This document shows, piece after piece, positions 51,554 through 59,017 of a DNA stretch of 64,000 nt. Every line of letters begins with the position of its first letter. Position 1 is the first letter of the stretch. The notes beneath the pieces were generated by a model. That model had not been told where the DNA came from. It made no database searches and worked only from the letters and a program-made list of their open reading frames with translations. The translations under genes were made by a program, and so were the position numbers. The DNA comes from Asticcacaulis sp. UBA2476 (GTDB taxonomy: Bacteria; Pseudomonadota; Alphaproteobacteria; Caulobacterales; Caulobacteraceae), in the NCBI GenBank assembly GCA_002342035.1, contig DDPE01000090.1:186001-250000 (forward strand), given 5' to 3'.

Positions 51554-52797
51554 CCATAACGATTGAGGCTTAAATCCGACGTTTCGATCTCAGGCTTAAT
51601 CCTGCTGATCAGGTCGGCCAGCACGCGCCCGGAACCGCACGACATGGTCCAGCCCAGCGTGCCGTGGCCGGTATTGAGCCACAGGTTGGAATAGCGCGTG
51701 GCCCCGATGACTGGCGTGCCGTCGGGCGTCATGGGGCGTAAGCCTGACCAGAACTTGGCCTGTGACTGATCGCCCGCCCCGCCGAACAGGTCTTCGACCG
51801 AAAAGGTCAAAGTCTCTTGTCTTGTGGCGGGCAGTTCCTTGGAAAACCCGGCGATTTCGGCCATGCCGCCGACGCGGATGCGTGACCCTAAGCGCGTGAT
51901 GGCGATCTTATAGGTTTCATCCATGACGGTTGACATGGGTGCCTTCGCCTCATCCACGATCGGCACGGTGATCGAATAGCCCTTGACAGGATAGACCGGC
52001 ACATCGAGGCCAAGCGGTTTCAGAAACGCCGGACTGTAGCTACCGAGAGCGCATACAAATGCGTCAGCCTCATAGTCGCCTTTTTCGGTCTCTAAGGCTG
52101 TGATACGCCCGCCGTCACGGCGCAGACCGGTCATGGCGGTGTCAAAGATGAACTTGACCCCCAAGGCCTCACATCGGGTCGCTAAGGCATTGGTAAAGAT
52201 AAAGCAATCGCCGGTTTCATCCTGCGGCAGGCGCAAACCGCCGACGATTTTTGAGGTATCAATCCCAGGCTCAATGCGCGCACATCCGGCGGGATCGAGC
52301 ACCTCAAACGGCACACCGCCTTCCGCCAGAACCTCAGTGTCCTTACCCACGCCGTCCATTTGTTTTTGCGTGCGGAAAACCTGCAAGGTGCCCAGTTCGC
52401 GGTGGTCATAGTCGATGCCGGTTTCCCCGCGCAGCGCGATCAGGCAATCGCGGCTATAGTCGGCAATGCGCACCATCCGGCCTTTGTTGGTGTGATAGGC
52501 GCTGTAGTTGCAGTTCATCAGCATCGACCACATCCACCGGATCGTGGCCGGATCGAAAATCGGCTGAATGATCAGCGGGGCGCGCTTCATAAACAGCCAT
52601 TTTGCGGCCTTTTGCGGGATGCCGGGTGCCGCCCACGGCGAGGAATAGCCGGGCGAAATCTCACCGGCATTGGCAAATGAGGTCTCAAGCGCCGGGCCGG
52701 ATTGACGGTCTATGACGGTGACGTCATGACCGGCCTTGGCCAGATACCAGGCCGAGGTCACGCCGATAACGCCTGCGCCTAAGATAATGATTTTCAT
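51550..52797 (-). CDS. dadA: D-amino acid dehydrogenase
   Basis: 415 residues. FAD-binding IIILGAGVIGVTSAWYLAKAGHDVTVIDRQ at the N-terminus, SFANAGEISPGYSSPWAAPG, YDHRELGTLQVFRT and the C-terminal GLRPMTPDGTPVIGATRYSNLWLNTGHGTLGWTMSCGSG follow DadA along its length. The membrane-associated flavoenzyme oxidises D-alanine and other D-amino acids to keto acids and passes electrons to quinone. Its ATG overlaps the stop of the alanine racemase gene (ATGA), so dadX-dadA form one operon for L-alanine use. Confidence 0.94.
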   Translation of the reverse strand: MKIIILGAGVIGVTSAWYLAKAGHDVTVIDRQSGPALETSFANAGEISPGYSSPWAAPGIPQKAAKWLFMKRAPLIIQPIFDPATIRWMWSMLMNCNYSAYHTNKGRMVRIADYSRDCLIALRGETGIDYDHRELGTLQVFRTQKQMDGVGKDTEVLAEGGVPFEVLDPAGCARIEPGIDTSKIVGGLRLPQDETGDCFIFTNALATRCEALGVKFIFDTAMTGLRRDGGRITALETEKGDYEADAFVCALGSYSPAFLKPLGLDVPVYPVKGYSITVPIVDEAKAPMSTVMDETYKIAITRLGSRIRVGGMAEIAGFSKELPATRQETLTFSVEDLFGGAGDQSQAKFWSGLRPMTPDGTPVIGATRYSNLWLNTGHGTLGWTMSCGSGRVLADLISRIKPEIETSDLSLNRYG

Positions 52798-53918
52798 GAC
52801 GATACCGGAATATAATGGCGGAAGTAGCGCGACCCCAACTGGGTCAGGATTTCATAGGATATGGTGCCTGCATCGCGCGCCAGATCATCGACCGACTGGT
52901 GTGGGCCGATCAGTTCAACAAAGCTGCCTGCCTGTAGCGCATCCGGTTTCAGGGCAGAAATATCGATGATCATACTGTCCATCGACACCCGTCCGACGAT
53001 GGGCAAACGCACGCCGTCAAACCACGCCGCACCCCGGTTGCTCAAAGCGCGCGGCAGGCCGTCGGCATAGCCGGCCGACAGGGTTGCCAGCCGCATTTCG
53101 CGCTCAGCCACGAACGTGCCGCCATAACCGATGTGAGCGCCCGCAGGCACGGTGCGGGTCTGGATGACGGCGATATCGAGGCGTACAACGGGCTGCATCG
53201 GATTGGGCCGTCCGTCATGGGGCGCGCCGCCATAAAGCGCAATGCCCGGACGGATCAGGTCATGATGATAGGCGGGGCTGAGGAAGATCCCGCCGGAATT
53301 GGCAACGCTGACCGGCACATTGGGGAAGCGTTCCATCGCCCGTTGCATAGCTTTGAGCTGATAGCCATTGGCGGGATTATCCGGTTCATCGGCGCAGGCC
53401 AGATGGCTCATCAACAGGCGAATATCGAGCCCTTGGGGAGGTGCCGCCAGAAAGGCATCCAGTTCATCTGGCGACAACCCTAAGCGCGACATGCCGGTAT
53501 CGACCTGAAGCGCGCAGGGCAGGGGGCGGCCTTGGGCGCGCGCCTGATCGGCCCAGCGGGTGATGTGTCCCGCAGAGTTCAAAACCGGAATAATGTCCTG
53601 CTCAGCGCATGGCCCTTCGGCGCCCGGCGGCAGACCGTTCAGCACATAAAGCCGCGCATCAGGTGGAAGCTGTGGACGCAAGTCAAACGCTTCATAGGCA
53701 AGCGCCACAAAAAACTCACGGCATCCGGCGACATAGAGGGTCTGGGTGACCGGGATTACACCTAAACCATAGGCATTGGCCTTAACCACCGCAGCGGCCG
53801 CGGCGTTGGGGGCCTTAAGTTTCAGGCGCGCATAATTATCGGCCAGCGCAGACAAGTCTATGCGGAGACAGCCTCCGGCGCCTGATGACAGGGATTGTGA
53901 AATGGGATCGCGCATCAA
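52794..53918 (-). CDS. dadX: Alanine racemase (catabolic)
   Basis: 374 residues of the fold-type III alanine racemase family. The PLP lysine is Lys46 in VVKANAYGLG. IALYGGAPHDGR, a VGRVSMDSMIIDIS segment near 315 and YEILTQLGSRYFRHYI at the C-terminus match the family. It interconverts L- and D-alanine. Its place directly upstream of dadA, with a divergent Lrp regulator, marks it as the catabolic DadX rather than the anabolic Alr. The promoter contains a widely spaced inverted repeat. Confidence 0.93.
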   Translation of the reverse strand: MMRDPISQSLSSGAGGCLRIDLSALADNYARLKLKAPNAAAAAVVKANAYGLGVIPVTQTLYVAGCREFFVALAYEAFDLRPQLPPDARLYVLNGLPPGAEGPCAEQDIIPVLNSAGHITRWADQARAQGRPLPCALQVDTGMSRLGLSPDELDAFLAAPPQGLDIRLLMSHLACADEPDNPANGYQLKAMQRAMERFPNVPVSVANSGGIFLSPAYHHDLIRPGIALYGGAPHDGRPNPMQPVVRLDIAVIQTRTVPAGAHIGYGGTFVAEREMRLATLSAGYADGLPRALSNRGAAWFDGVRLPIVGRVSMDSMIIDISALKPDALQAGSFVELIGPHQSVDDLARDAGTISYEILTQLGSRYFRHYIPVSS

Positions 53919-53973
53919 CCGCCCGCATAAGTTTGGTTTCTGATGTAAGGATAGGGCAATGATCGTTGAATGT

Positions 53974-54027
53974 CAGATTGTTTTGTCGCTGAATATGCGT
54001 AATTAAGCTGTTTATTGAAACAATCTG
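53974..54027. promoter_or_regulatory. Widely spaced inverted repeat, candidate Lrp-type operator
   Basis: CAGATTGTTT (53974-53983) and AAACAATCTG (54018-54027) are perfect complements, centres 44 bp apart, about four helical turns. They lie between dadX and the divergent Lrp gene, suiting an octameric regulator that wraps DNA. Confidence 0.55.
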
Positions 54028-54049
54028 CGAAGGGTATGGGGTTTTCGTG

Positions 54050-54508
54050 ATGCAGGCTCTCGATGCGATCGATCGCAATATTCTCCGTCATCTGAGGGAA
54101 AATGCCCGCCTCAGCAATGCGGCCCTGGCCAAGGCGGTGGGGTTATCACCTTCGGCGTGCTTGCGGCGGATCAATATTCTGGAGCAATCAGACGTCATCC
54201 GCGGCTATACGGCGCTGGTAGGTGACAGTCTGGGCGAGGACGGCATCGCGGTCATCATCCGCATTTCGCTGGAGAAGCAGACCGAAGCCTCATTCTCACG
54301 ATTTGAAACTGCGGTGCGCCGTCACCCGGAAATTCGCGAATGTTTGCTGATGACGGGTGATTCTGATTATCTGCTGCGGGTCGATGTCGACAGCGCCCAC
54401 GAATTTGAGCGCATCCATAATGACGTGCTGTCTAAACTGCCGGGGGTGCAGCGCATTCATTCCAGCTTTTCGATCCGCAATGTGCTGGCGACCCAGAGGA
54501 AAAAATAG
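54050..54508 (+). CDS. Lrp/AsnC family regulator of dadXA
   Basis: 152 residues from the ATG at 54050, with AGGGTATGGGG upstream. N-terminal helix-turn-helix (LDAIDRNILRHLRENARLSNAALAKAVGLSPSACLRRINILEQ) and C-terminal RAM domain with GIAVIIRISLEKQTE and LLMTGDSDYLLRVDV match Lrp/AsnC. Divergence from dadX suggests it is the DadR-type activator that senses alanine. A terminator follows the stop. Confidence 0.93.
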   Translation: MQALDAIDRNILRHLRENARLSNAALAKAVGLSPSACLRRINILEQSDVIRGYTALVGDSLGEDGIAVIIRISLEKQTEASFSRFETAVRRHPEIRECLLMTGDSDYLLRVDVDSAHEFERIHNDVLSKLPGVQRIHSSFSIRNVLATQRKK

Positions 54509-54541
54509 CCGCGCAGAGTTTTGTCTGCACGGCTATTTTTT
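54503..54541 (+). terminator. Rho-independent terminator of the Lrp gene
   Basis: AATAGCCGCGCAGA pairs with TCTGCACGGCTATT (one mismatch), followed by a T run. The A run on the other side makes it possibly bidirectional. Confidence 0.75.
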
Positions 54542-54548
54542 AGATTAC

Positions 54549-54592
54549 GCGCATGTGAATCCAAAAACCGCTTCACACTTTTTGGCATGCGC
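54549..54592. repeat. Dispersed hairpin repeat, copy 2
   Basis: Arms GCGCATG (54549-54555) and CATGCGC (54586-54592) enclose TGAATCCAAAAACCGCTTCACACTT-like sequence. It shares the layout and several blocks with copy 1 (29750-29813). Confidence 0.55.
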
Positions 54593-54600
54593 TCAAGGGC

Positions 54601-55587
54601 TCAGCCCTTGATAAAGGCCAGCAGGTCGGCATTAATGACATCGGCATTGGTGGTACACATGCCGTGCGGGAATTTCTCATAGACCTTGAGCGTGCCTTTT
54701 TTCAGCAGTTTGGCCGACAACAGGGCGGAATCGGCAATCGGCACGATCTGGTCGTCGTCGCCGTGCATGACAAAGGTTGGCACATCGACGAATTTGAGAT
54801 CTTCAGTGAAGTCGGTTTCCGAAAACGCTTTAATCCCGTCATAGTGTGCCTTGGCGCCGCCCATCATGCCTTGACGCCACCAGTTCTGGATAATGCCCTG
54901 AGATACGGCGGCACCGGGGCGGTTGTAGCCATAGAACGGGCCGGCGGCGACATCGAGATAGAACTGAGCGCGATTGCCGGCCAGAGCCGCGCGGAAGCCG
55001 TCAAACACTTCTATCGGCAAACCGCCGGGATTGGCGGGCGTCTTGACCATAAGTGGCGGCACGGCCCCGATCAGCACCAGCTTGGCGGTGCGGCCCTGGG
55101 GCTGGCCGTGTTTGGCGACATAGTGCAGGGCCTCACCGCCCCCGGTGGAATGGCCGACATGGACGGCGTTTTTCAGATCCAGATGTTCGACCACAGCCGA
55201 AACATCAGCCGCGTAATGATCCATGTCGTGACCGTCTCCGACCTGGGTGGAGCGGCCATGGCCACGGCGGTCATGGGCGATGACGCGAAAGCCTTTGTGC
55301 ATGAAAAACAGCATTTGGGCGTCCCAGTCATCTCCGGACAGCGGCCAGCCGTGGTGGAAGACGATCGGCTGGGCGGTCTTTGGGCCCCAGTCTTTGTAAA
55401 ATATTTCGACGCCGTCCTTGGTCTTGACGTAGCTGGTGGACATGGATTTGGCTCCTGACGGTTTAGGTGTTGAGGATTGGGCCGCGGCTGCACCGCTTAG
55501 GCTGGCCCCACTGAGGCTGGTTGCGGCGATCAGGCCGGTGCCACCCATCAGCACGTTGCGGCGGGAGGATTTCAGAATATCGGTCAT
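54601..55587 (-). CDS. Tat-exported alpha/beta hydrolase (non-haem chloroperoxidase-type)
   Basis: 328 residues from the ATG at 55587 (GGAG upstream). The N-terminus KSSRRNVLMGGTGLIAATS is a twin-arginine signal. The alpha/beta hydrolase core has FHHGWPLSGDDWDAQ, HDRRGHGRS, the nucleophile elbow GHSTGGGEA, Asp in MHGDDDQIVP and His in KFPHGMC. These follow the cofactor-free haloperoxidase/arylesterase branch. It lies just downstream of two flavin halogenase homologues on the same strand but has its own promoter region with a NarL-type palindrome. Substrate unknown. Confidence 0.85.
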   Translation of the reverse strand: MTDILKSSRRNVLMGGTGLIAATSLSGASLSGAAAAQSSTPKPSGAKSMSTSYVKTKDGVEIFYKDWGPKTAQPIVFHHGWPLSGDDWDAQMLFFMHKGFRVIAHDRRGHGRSTQVGDGHDMDHYAADVSAVVEHLDLKNAVHVGHSTGGGEALHYVAKHGQPQGRTAKLVLIGAVPPLMVKTPANPGGLPIEVFDGFRAALAGNRAQFYLDVAAGPFYGYNRPGAAVSQGIIQNWWRQGMMGGAKAHYDGIKAFSETDFTEDLKFVDVPTFVMHGDDDQIVPIADSALLSAKLLKKGTLKVYEKFPHGMCTTNADVINADLLAFIKG

Positions 55588-55716
55588 GATCAAAGTCTCC
55601 GGACGACCCGCGCTGAAATGGCTTCGGGGCGTGATTACGGGCGGGACTATAGGCGTGCTTGCGCGTCCGGTCGCGGGCGGCGACGGGGGATCGGACGGGG
55701 TTTTGGGATGAGGCGC

Positions 55717-55734
55717 CCTATACCTGCGTATAGT
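55717..55734. promoter_or_regulatory. NarL-type operator, copy 2
   Basis: CCTATACC-TG-CGTATAGT, a 7-2-7 dyad with the same sequence core as the site at 46485-46502. It lies 130 bases upstream of the Tat-exported hydrolase gene. Confidence 0.5.
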
Positions 55735-57273
55735 TTATGCCACCGCTGCCTTTGGCAGATGGGCCGGGCAATGATGCTTCAGAAACTCACCGTGGCTGGG
55801 CAGGGTATCGACAAATGCCGGAAGCTGCTTTGAGACGGCCGCAAGGGTTGCCTCCAGATCGCTCTGGCTGATCTGATCGGCTTGCGGCAGGTAGGCGCGT
55901 GGCCTGATCCCCATGCCCTCCATCACCGATTGCCACGACGGGGCGCGGAAAAGCTCGTCCACGCCTTCACGCAGGGTGCCATTGAGGCGGAACAGTTCCA
56001 GCTTTTCCCGTAAGGTCTGCGGCACCGGGGCGTTCCTGACATCGCGCCAGAACGGGGTGTCGTCGCGCTCAGTCGTGCAATAATGCAGGACGACGAAATC
56101 CTTGATCTCGGTATAGTCGGTCGCCATGCGCCGGTTATATTCGCGTATCAGGGTCGGGTCGCAATCGCGCTGAGGGAAATAGCGCAGCAGGAAATCCATC
56201 GCGCGGTAAATCAGGTGAATGGCGGTCGATTCCAGTGGCTCGATAAAGCCTGACGCCAGCCCGACTGACACGCAGTTTTTCGACCACAGTTCTGCGCGCA
56301 TGCCGGTTTTGAACGGGATGATCATCGGTTTGGTGACGGCCTCACCCTCGACCTGCGCCATCAGGGACGCCACCGCGTCATCGTCGGAAATGTGCTTTGA
56401 GGAAAAGACATAACCATTGCCCGCGCGATGTTGCAGCGGGATGCGCCAGCGCCAGCCTGAACTTTGCGCTTGCGCATAGGTGTAGGGATGGGGCGGGTTG
56501 ATGTTTTCGGTCTGCACTGCCACCGCCCGGTCGCACAGTAATTCATCGGACCAGTCGATAAAGCCGGTCTTCAGCGTCTGCCCGATCAGTAGAGCGCGAA
56601 AGCCGGTGCAGTCCAGAAAGAAATCACCGGCAATCTCACGACCGTCTTTGAGTTCAACGCTGCGGATAAAGCCGGTGTCATGTTGGTGGATCTGACCGAC
56701 GATGCCTTCATGACGGGTGACGCCATTGGCTTCGGCGTGGGTGCGCAGGAACTTAGCCGCCAGAGACGCATCAATATGCAGCGACATGGCCGCAGACCCA
56801 ATCGGCGTGTTGCGCGCCTTTTGCGGCAGCATGAACTTACCCGCATGGGCCATAACCGCGGCCGGGGCAAAGTCCTGAAGCCCGGATGGATGGCCCGTCT
56901 GCTTGGCGCGCAGCCATAGCTGATAGAAATCAAGGGCGGTGCCATTAACCGCCCTGACCGGCCCGCCGATATTTCCAAATGGATGGAAATATTGCTCGCC
57001 CTTTTTGCGCCAGTCATCAAAGCGGATGCCGAGCTTGAAGGAACCTTGCGTTGCCTGAATGAAGTCCTGCTCGTTGATGCCCAGATTGCGCAGTAATTCC
57101 AGGATTGGCGGCACGGTCGATTCCCCGACGCCGATGGTGCCGATCTGCTCGGATTCGACCAACGCGATCTCAAACCGGCCCTTGGGCAGGAAGTGGCCCA
57201 GGATCGCCGCGCACATCCATCCGGCGGTGCCGCCACCGACAATGACGATTCTTTTCAAAGCGTTATCAGTCAT
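55735..57273 (-). CDS. Tryptophan halogenase family flavoprotein (second of pair)
   Basis: 512 residues. FAD-binding GGGTAGW at 13-19, Lys80 (GSFKLGIRF) at the position of the catalytic Lys79 of PrnA, the halogenase signature W-x-W-x-I-P as WRWRIPLQHRAGNG, and the Glu of FIEPLESTAIHL equal to Glu346. All key residues are present, so halide oxidation is possible with FADH2 from a separate reductase. Homologues beside TonB receptors have no agreed native substrate; one from Brevundimonas halogenates indole. It starts 1 base after its paralogue ends. Confidence 0.9.
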   Translation of the reverse strand: MTDNALKRIVIVGGGTAGWMCAAILGHFLPKGRFEIALVESEQIGTIGVGESTVPPILELLRNLGINEQDFIQATQGSFKLGIRFDDWRKKGEQYFHPFGNIGGPVRAVNGTALDFYQLWLRAKQTGHPSGLQDFAPAAVMAHAGKFMLPQKARNTPIGSAAMSLHIDASLAAKFLRTHAEANGVTRHEGIVGQIHQHDTGFIRSVELKDGREIAGDFFLDCTGFRALLIGQTLKTGFIDWSDELLCDRAVAVQTENINPPHPYTYAQAQSSGWRWRIPLQHRAGNGYVFSSKHISDDDAVASLMAQVEGEAVTKPMIIPFKTGMRAELWSKNCVSVGLASGFIEPLESTAIHLIYRAMDFLLRYFPQRDCDPTLIREYNRRMATDYTEIKDFVVLHYCTTERDDTPFWRDVRNAPVPQTLREKLELFRLNGTLREGVDELFRAPSWQSVMEGMGIRPRAYLPQADQISQSDLEATLAAVSKQLPAFVDTLPSHGEFLKHHCPAHLPKAAVA

Positions 57274-57274
57274 G

Positions 57275-58801
57275 TTATGCGCTCACCTTGTTCGGCTGGG
57301 CCGCCCGATTGCAGTAGTCGAGGTAGTCCTGATGGGTCGGAGCCTTGGCGACGGTGGTTGCGATGAAGTCGGCCATCTGTTTGCAAGCCTCCATCATGTC
57401 ATCGCGCTTTAAGCCATCTGTGGCCGGATCATAGGCCTGCGGGTGCCAGCCATAACCGTCATAGATGGCCAGCCAGCTTTGCGGGTGGAACATCTCCCAG
57501 CGGTAGCGCACGAAATGGCCGCGGGCCTTATAAAGCTCGATCTTATGGCGCAGGGTTTCGGGCAGTTGGGTGGTCTTGCAGGCGCGCCAAAATTCGGTGT
57601 CATCGCGGTCAGAGGCGTAATAGTGCAGGATGATAAAATCGCGCACCCGCTCAAATTCACGCCGCGACATATCGTTATATTCGTCAGTGAGCGCGGGATG
57701 AAAGCTTTTGTCCGGGAACAATTGTTTCAGCTTTTCGATACCGGTCTGGATCAGGGCGATCGAGGTCGATTCCAGCGGCTCCAGAAAGCCTGACGACAGG
57801 CCGATGGCGACGCAGTTTTTCGACCAGGCTTGCGCGCGTCTGCCGGGGCGGAATTTGATCTGACGCGGTTCAAACAGCATCTTACCAGGTACATTGGCGG
57901 TGAGGGTTGCAAGTGCCGTATCATCATCGGTGAAGTTCGACGCATAGACATAGCCGTTGCCGCGCCGGTGCTGCAACGGGATGCCCCACTGCCAGCCGGA
58001 GTCGCGGGCGGTGACCTGCGTGTAGGGCGCGGGCGCCGGGCCGGTCGTTTCCGACTGCACCGCATAGGCGCGGTCGCAGAACAGCCACTGGCCATAGTCT
58101 TCGTATCCCACACCCAATGCCTTATCGATCAGCAGGGCCTGAAAGCCGGTACAGTCGATAAACAGATCGCCGCTCACCGTAGTGCCTGTATTGAGGCTGA
58201 GCGAGTGGATATGGCCATTGTCGGGATCTAGGGTGACCGCCTCAATGCGGGCATCGATATGTTCAACCCCCAGGCCCATCGCAAAGGTGCGCAAATAGTC
58301 GGCATAAAGCCCGGCATCCAGATGGTAGGCCCAGTCAAAGAACGCGCCGTAAAACGGTGCTTTACCTGCGGGCATGGCGAATTTTCCGGCCTTGGCGAGC
58401 GCGGCCCCCAGACAATAGTCATCCAGATTGGGCGCGTGGCCCTCGGCCCGCAGACGGCTTAAGACGTGCAGGAAAGCCACGTCGCCGAAGTCTTCGCCGT
58501 AGCCGCCGAACGGGTGAAAAAAGGTCGTGCCTTTGCGGTTCCAGTCCTTAAAGGCGATGGCCAATTTGATGGTCGCGCGGGTCGCGCGCACCATCTCCAT
58601 CTCATCAAGGCCAAGGCTTTGGGTAAAGCTGCGGATGGTCGGAATGGTGGCTTCGCCGACGCCGATCGTTCCGATGTCTGAGGCGGCAACCAGACGGATT
58701 TTGACCGGCGTATTCTGGAAATGCTTGGCAAGGGCTGCCGCCGTCATCCAGCCCGCCGTGCCGGCGCCAGCGATGACAATGGTGCTGATGGCCTTATCCA
58801 T
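57275..58801 (-). CDS. Tryptophan halogenase family flavoprotein (first of pair)
   Basis: 508 residues from the ATG at 58801 (AGGA upstream). FAD-binding GAGTAGW near 12-18, Lys79 in ATIKLAIAF exactly at the PrnA position, WQWGIPLQHRRGNG (the W-x-W-x-I-P motif) and the Glu of FLEPLESTSIAL are all kept. Family length. It is paralogous to the next gene and the two appear translationally linked. Likely two-component with a flavin reductase not found here. The substrate may be the compound taken up by the TonB receptor upstream. Confidence 0.9.
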   Translation of the reverse strand: MDKAISTIVIAGAGTAGWMTAAALAKHFQNTPVKIRLVAASDIGTIGVGEATIPTIRSFTQSLGLDEMEMVRATRATIKLAIAFKDWNRKGTTFFHPFGGYGEDFGDVAFLHVLSRLRAEGHAPNLDDYCLGAALAKAGKFAMPAGKAPFYGAFFDWAYHLDAGLYADYLRTFAMGLGVEHIDARIEAVTLDPDNGHIHSLSLNTGTTVSGDLFIDCTGFQALLIDKALGVGYEDYGQWLFCDRAYAVQSETTGPAPAPYTQVTARDSGWQWGIPLQHRRGNGYVYASNFTDDDTALATLTANVPGKMLFEPRQIKFRPGRRAQAWSKNCVAIGLSSGFLEPLESTSIALIQTGIEKLKQLFPDKSFHPALTDEYNDMSRREFERVRDFIILHYYASDRDDTEFWRACKTTQLPETLRHKIELYKARGHFVRYRWEMFHPQSWLAIYDGYGWHPQAYDPATDGLKRDDMMEACKQMADFIATTVAKAPTHQDYLDYCNRAAQPNKVSA

Positions 58802-58890
58802 ATCACGTTTCCTGAGAGTTATATTTTGGGCGAGGATGGGCGCATCCGAAGCGCGGATCAACTCGAAAAAGTCGCTAAAAGTCTCTGGCC

Positions 58891-58929
58891 AAAAAAGCTG
58901 CGAAAAGGGAGGGAGGCTCCCTTTCGCAG
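58891..58929 (-). terminator. Rho-independent terminator of the TonB receptor gene
   Basis: On the minus strand CTGCGAAAGGGAG pairs with CTCCCTTTTCGCAG and is followed by CTTTTTT. A second dyad, TTGGCGCGG (58945-58953) with CCGCGCCAA (58966-58974), precedes it. It may reduce rather than end read-through into the halogenases. Confidence 0.8.
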
Positions 58930-59017
58930 TTCAGTTGGGAAGGATTGGCGCGGCACCATAAAGCACCGCGCCAAGGCTTAGGCTACGCAACGAACGTATC
59001 CTAAAGGATTTAAGTCC

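Noticed and set aside
54664..55458. 264-codon open frame opposite the alpha/beta hydrolase
   Set aside because: The minus-strand frame holds the catalytic triad and Tat signal, so this is a mirror frame.
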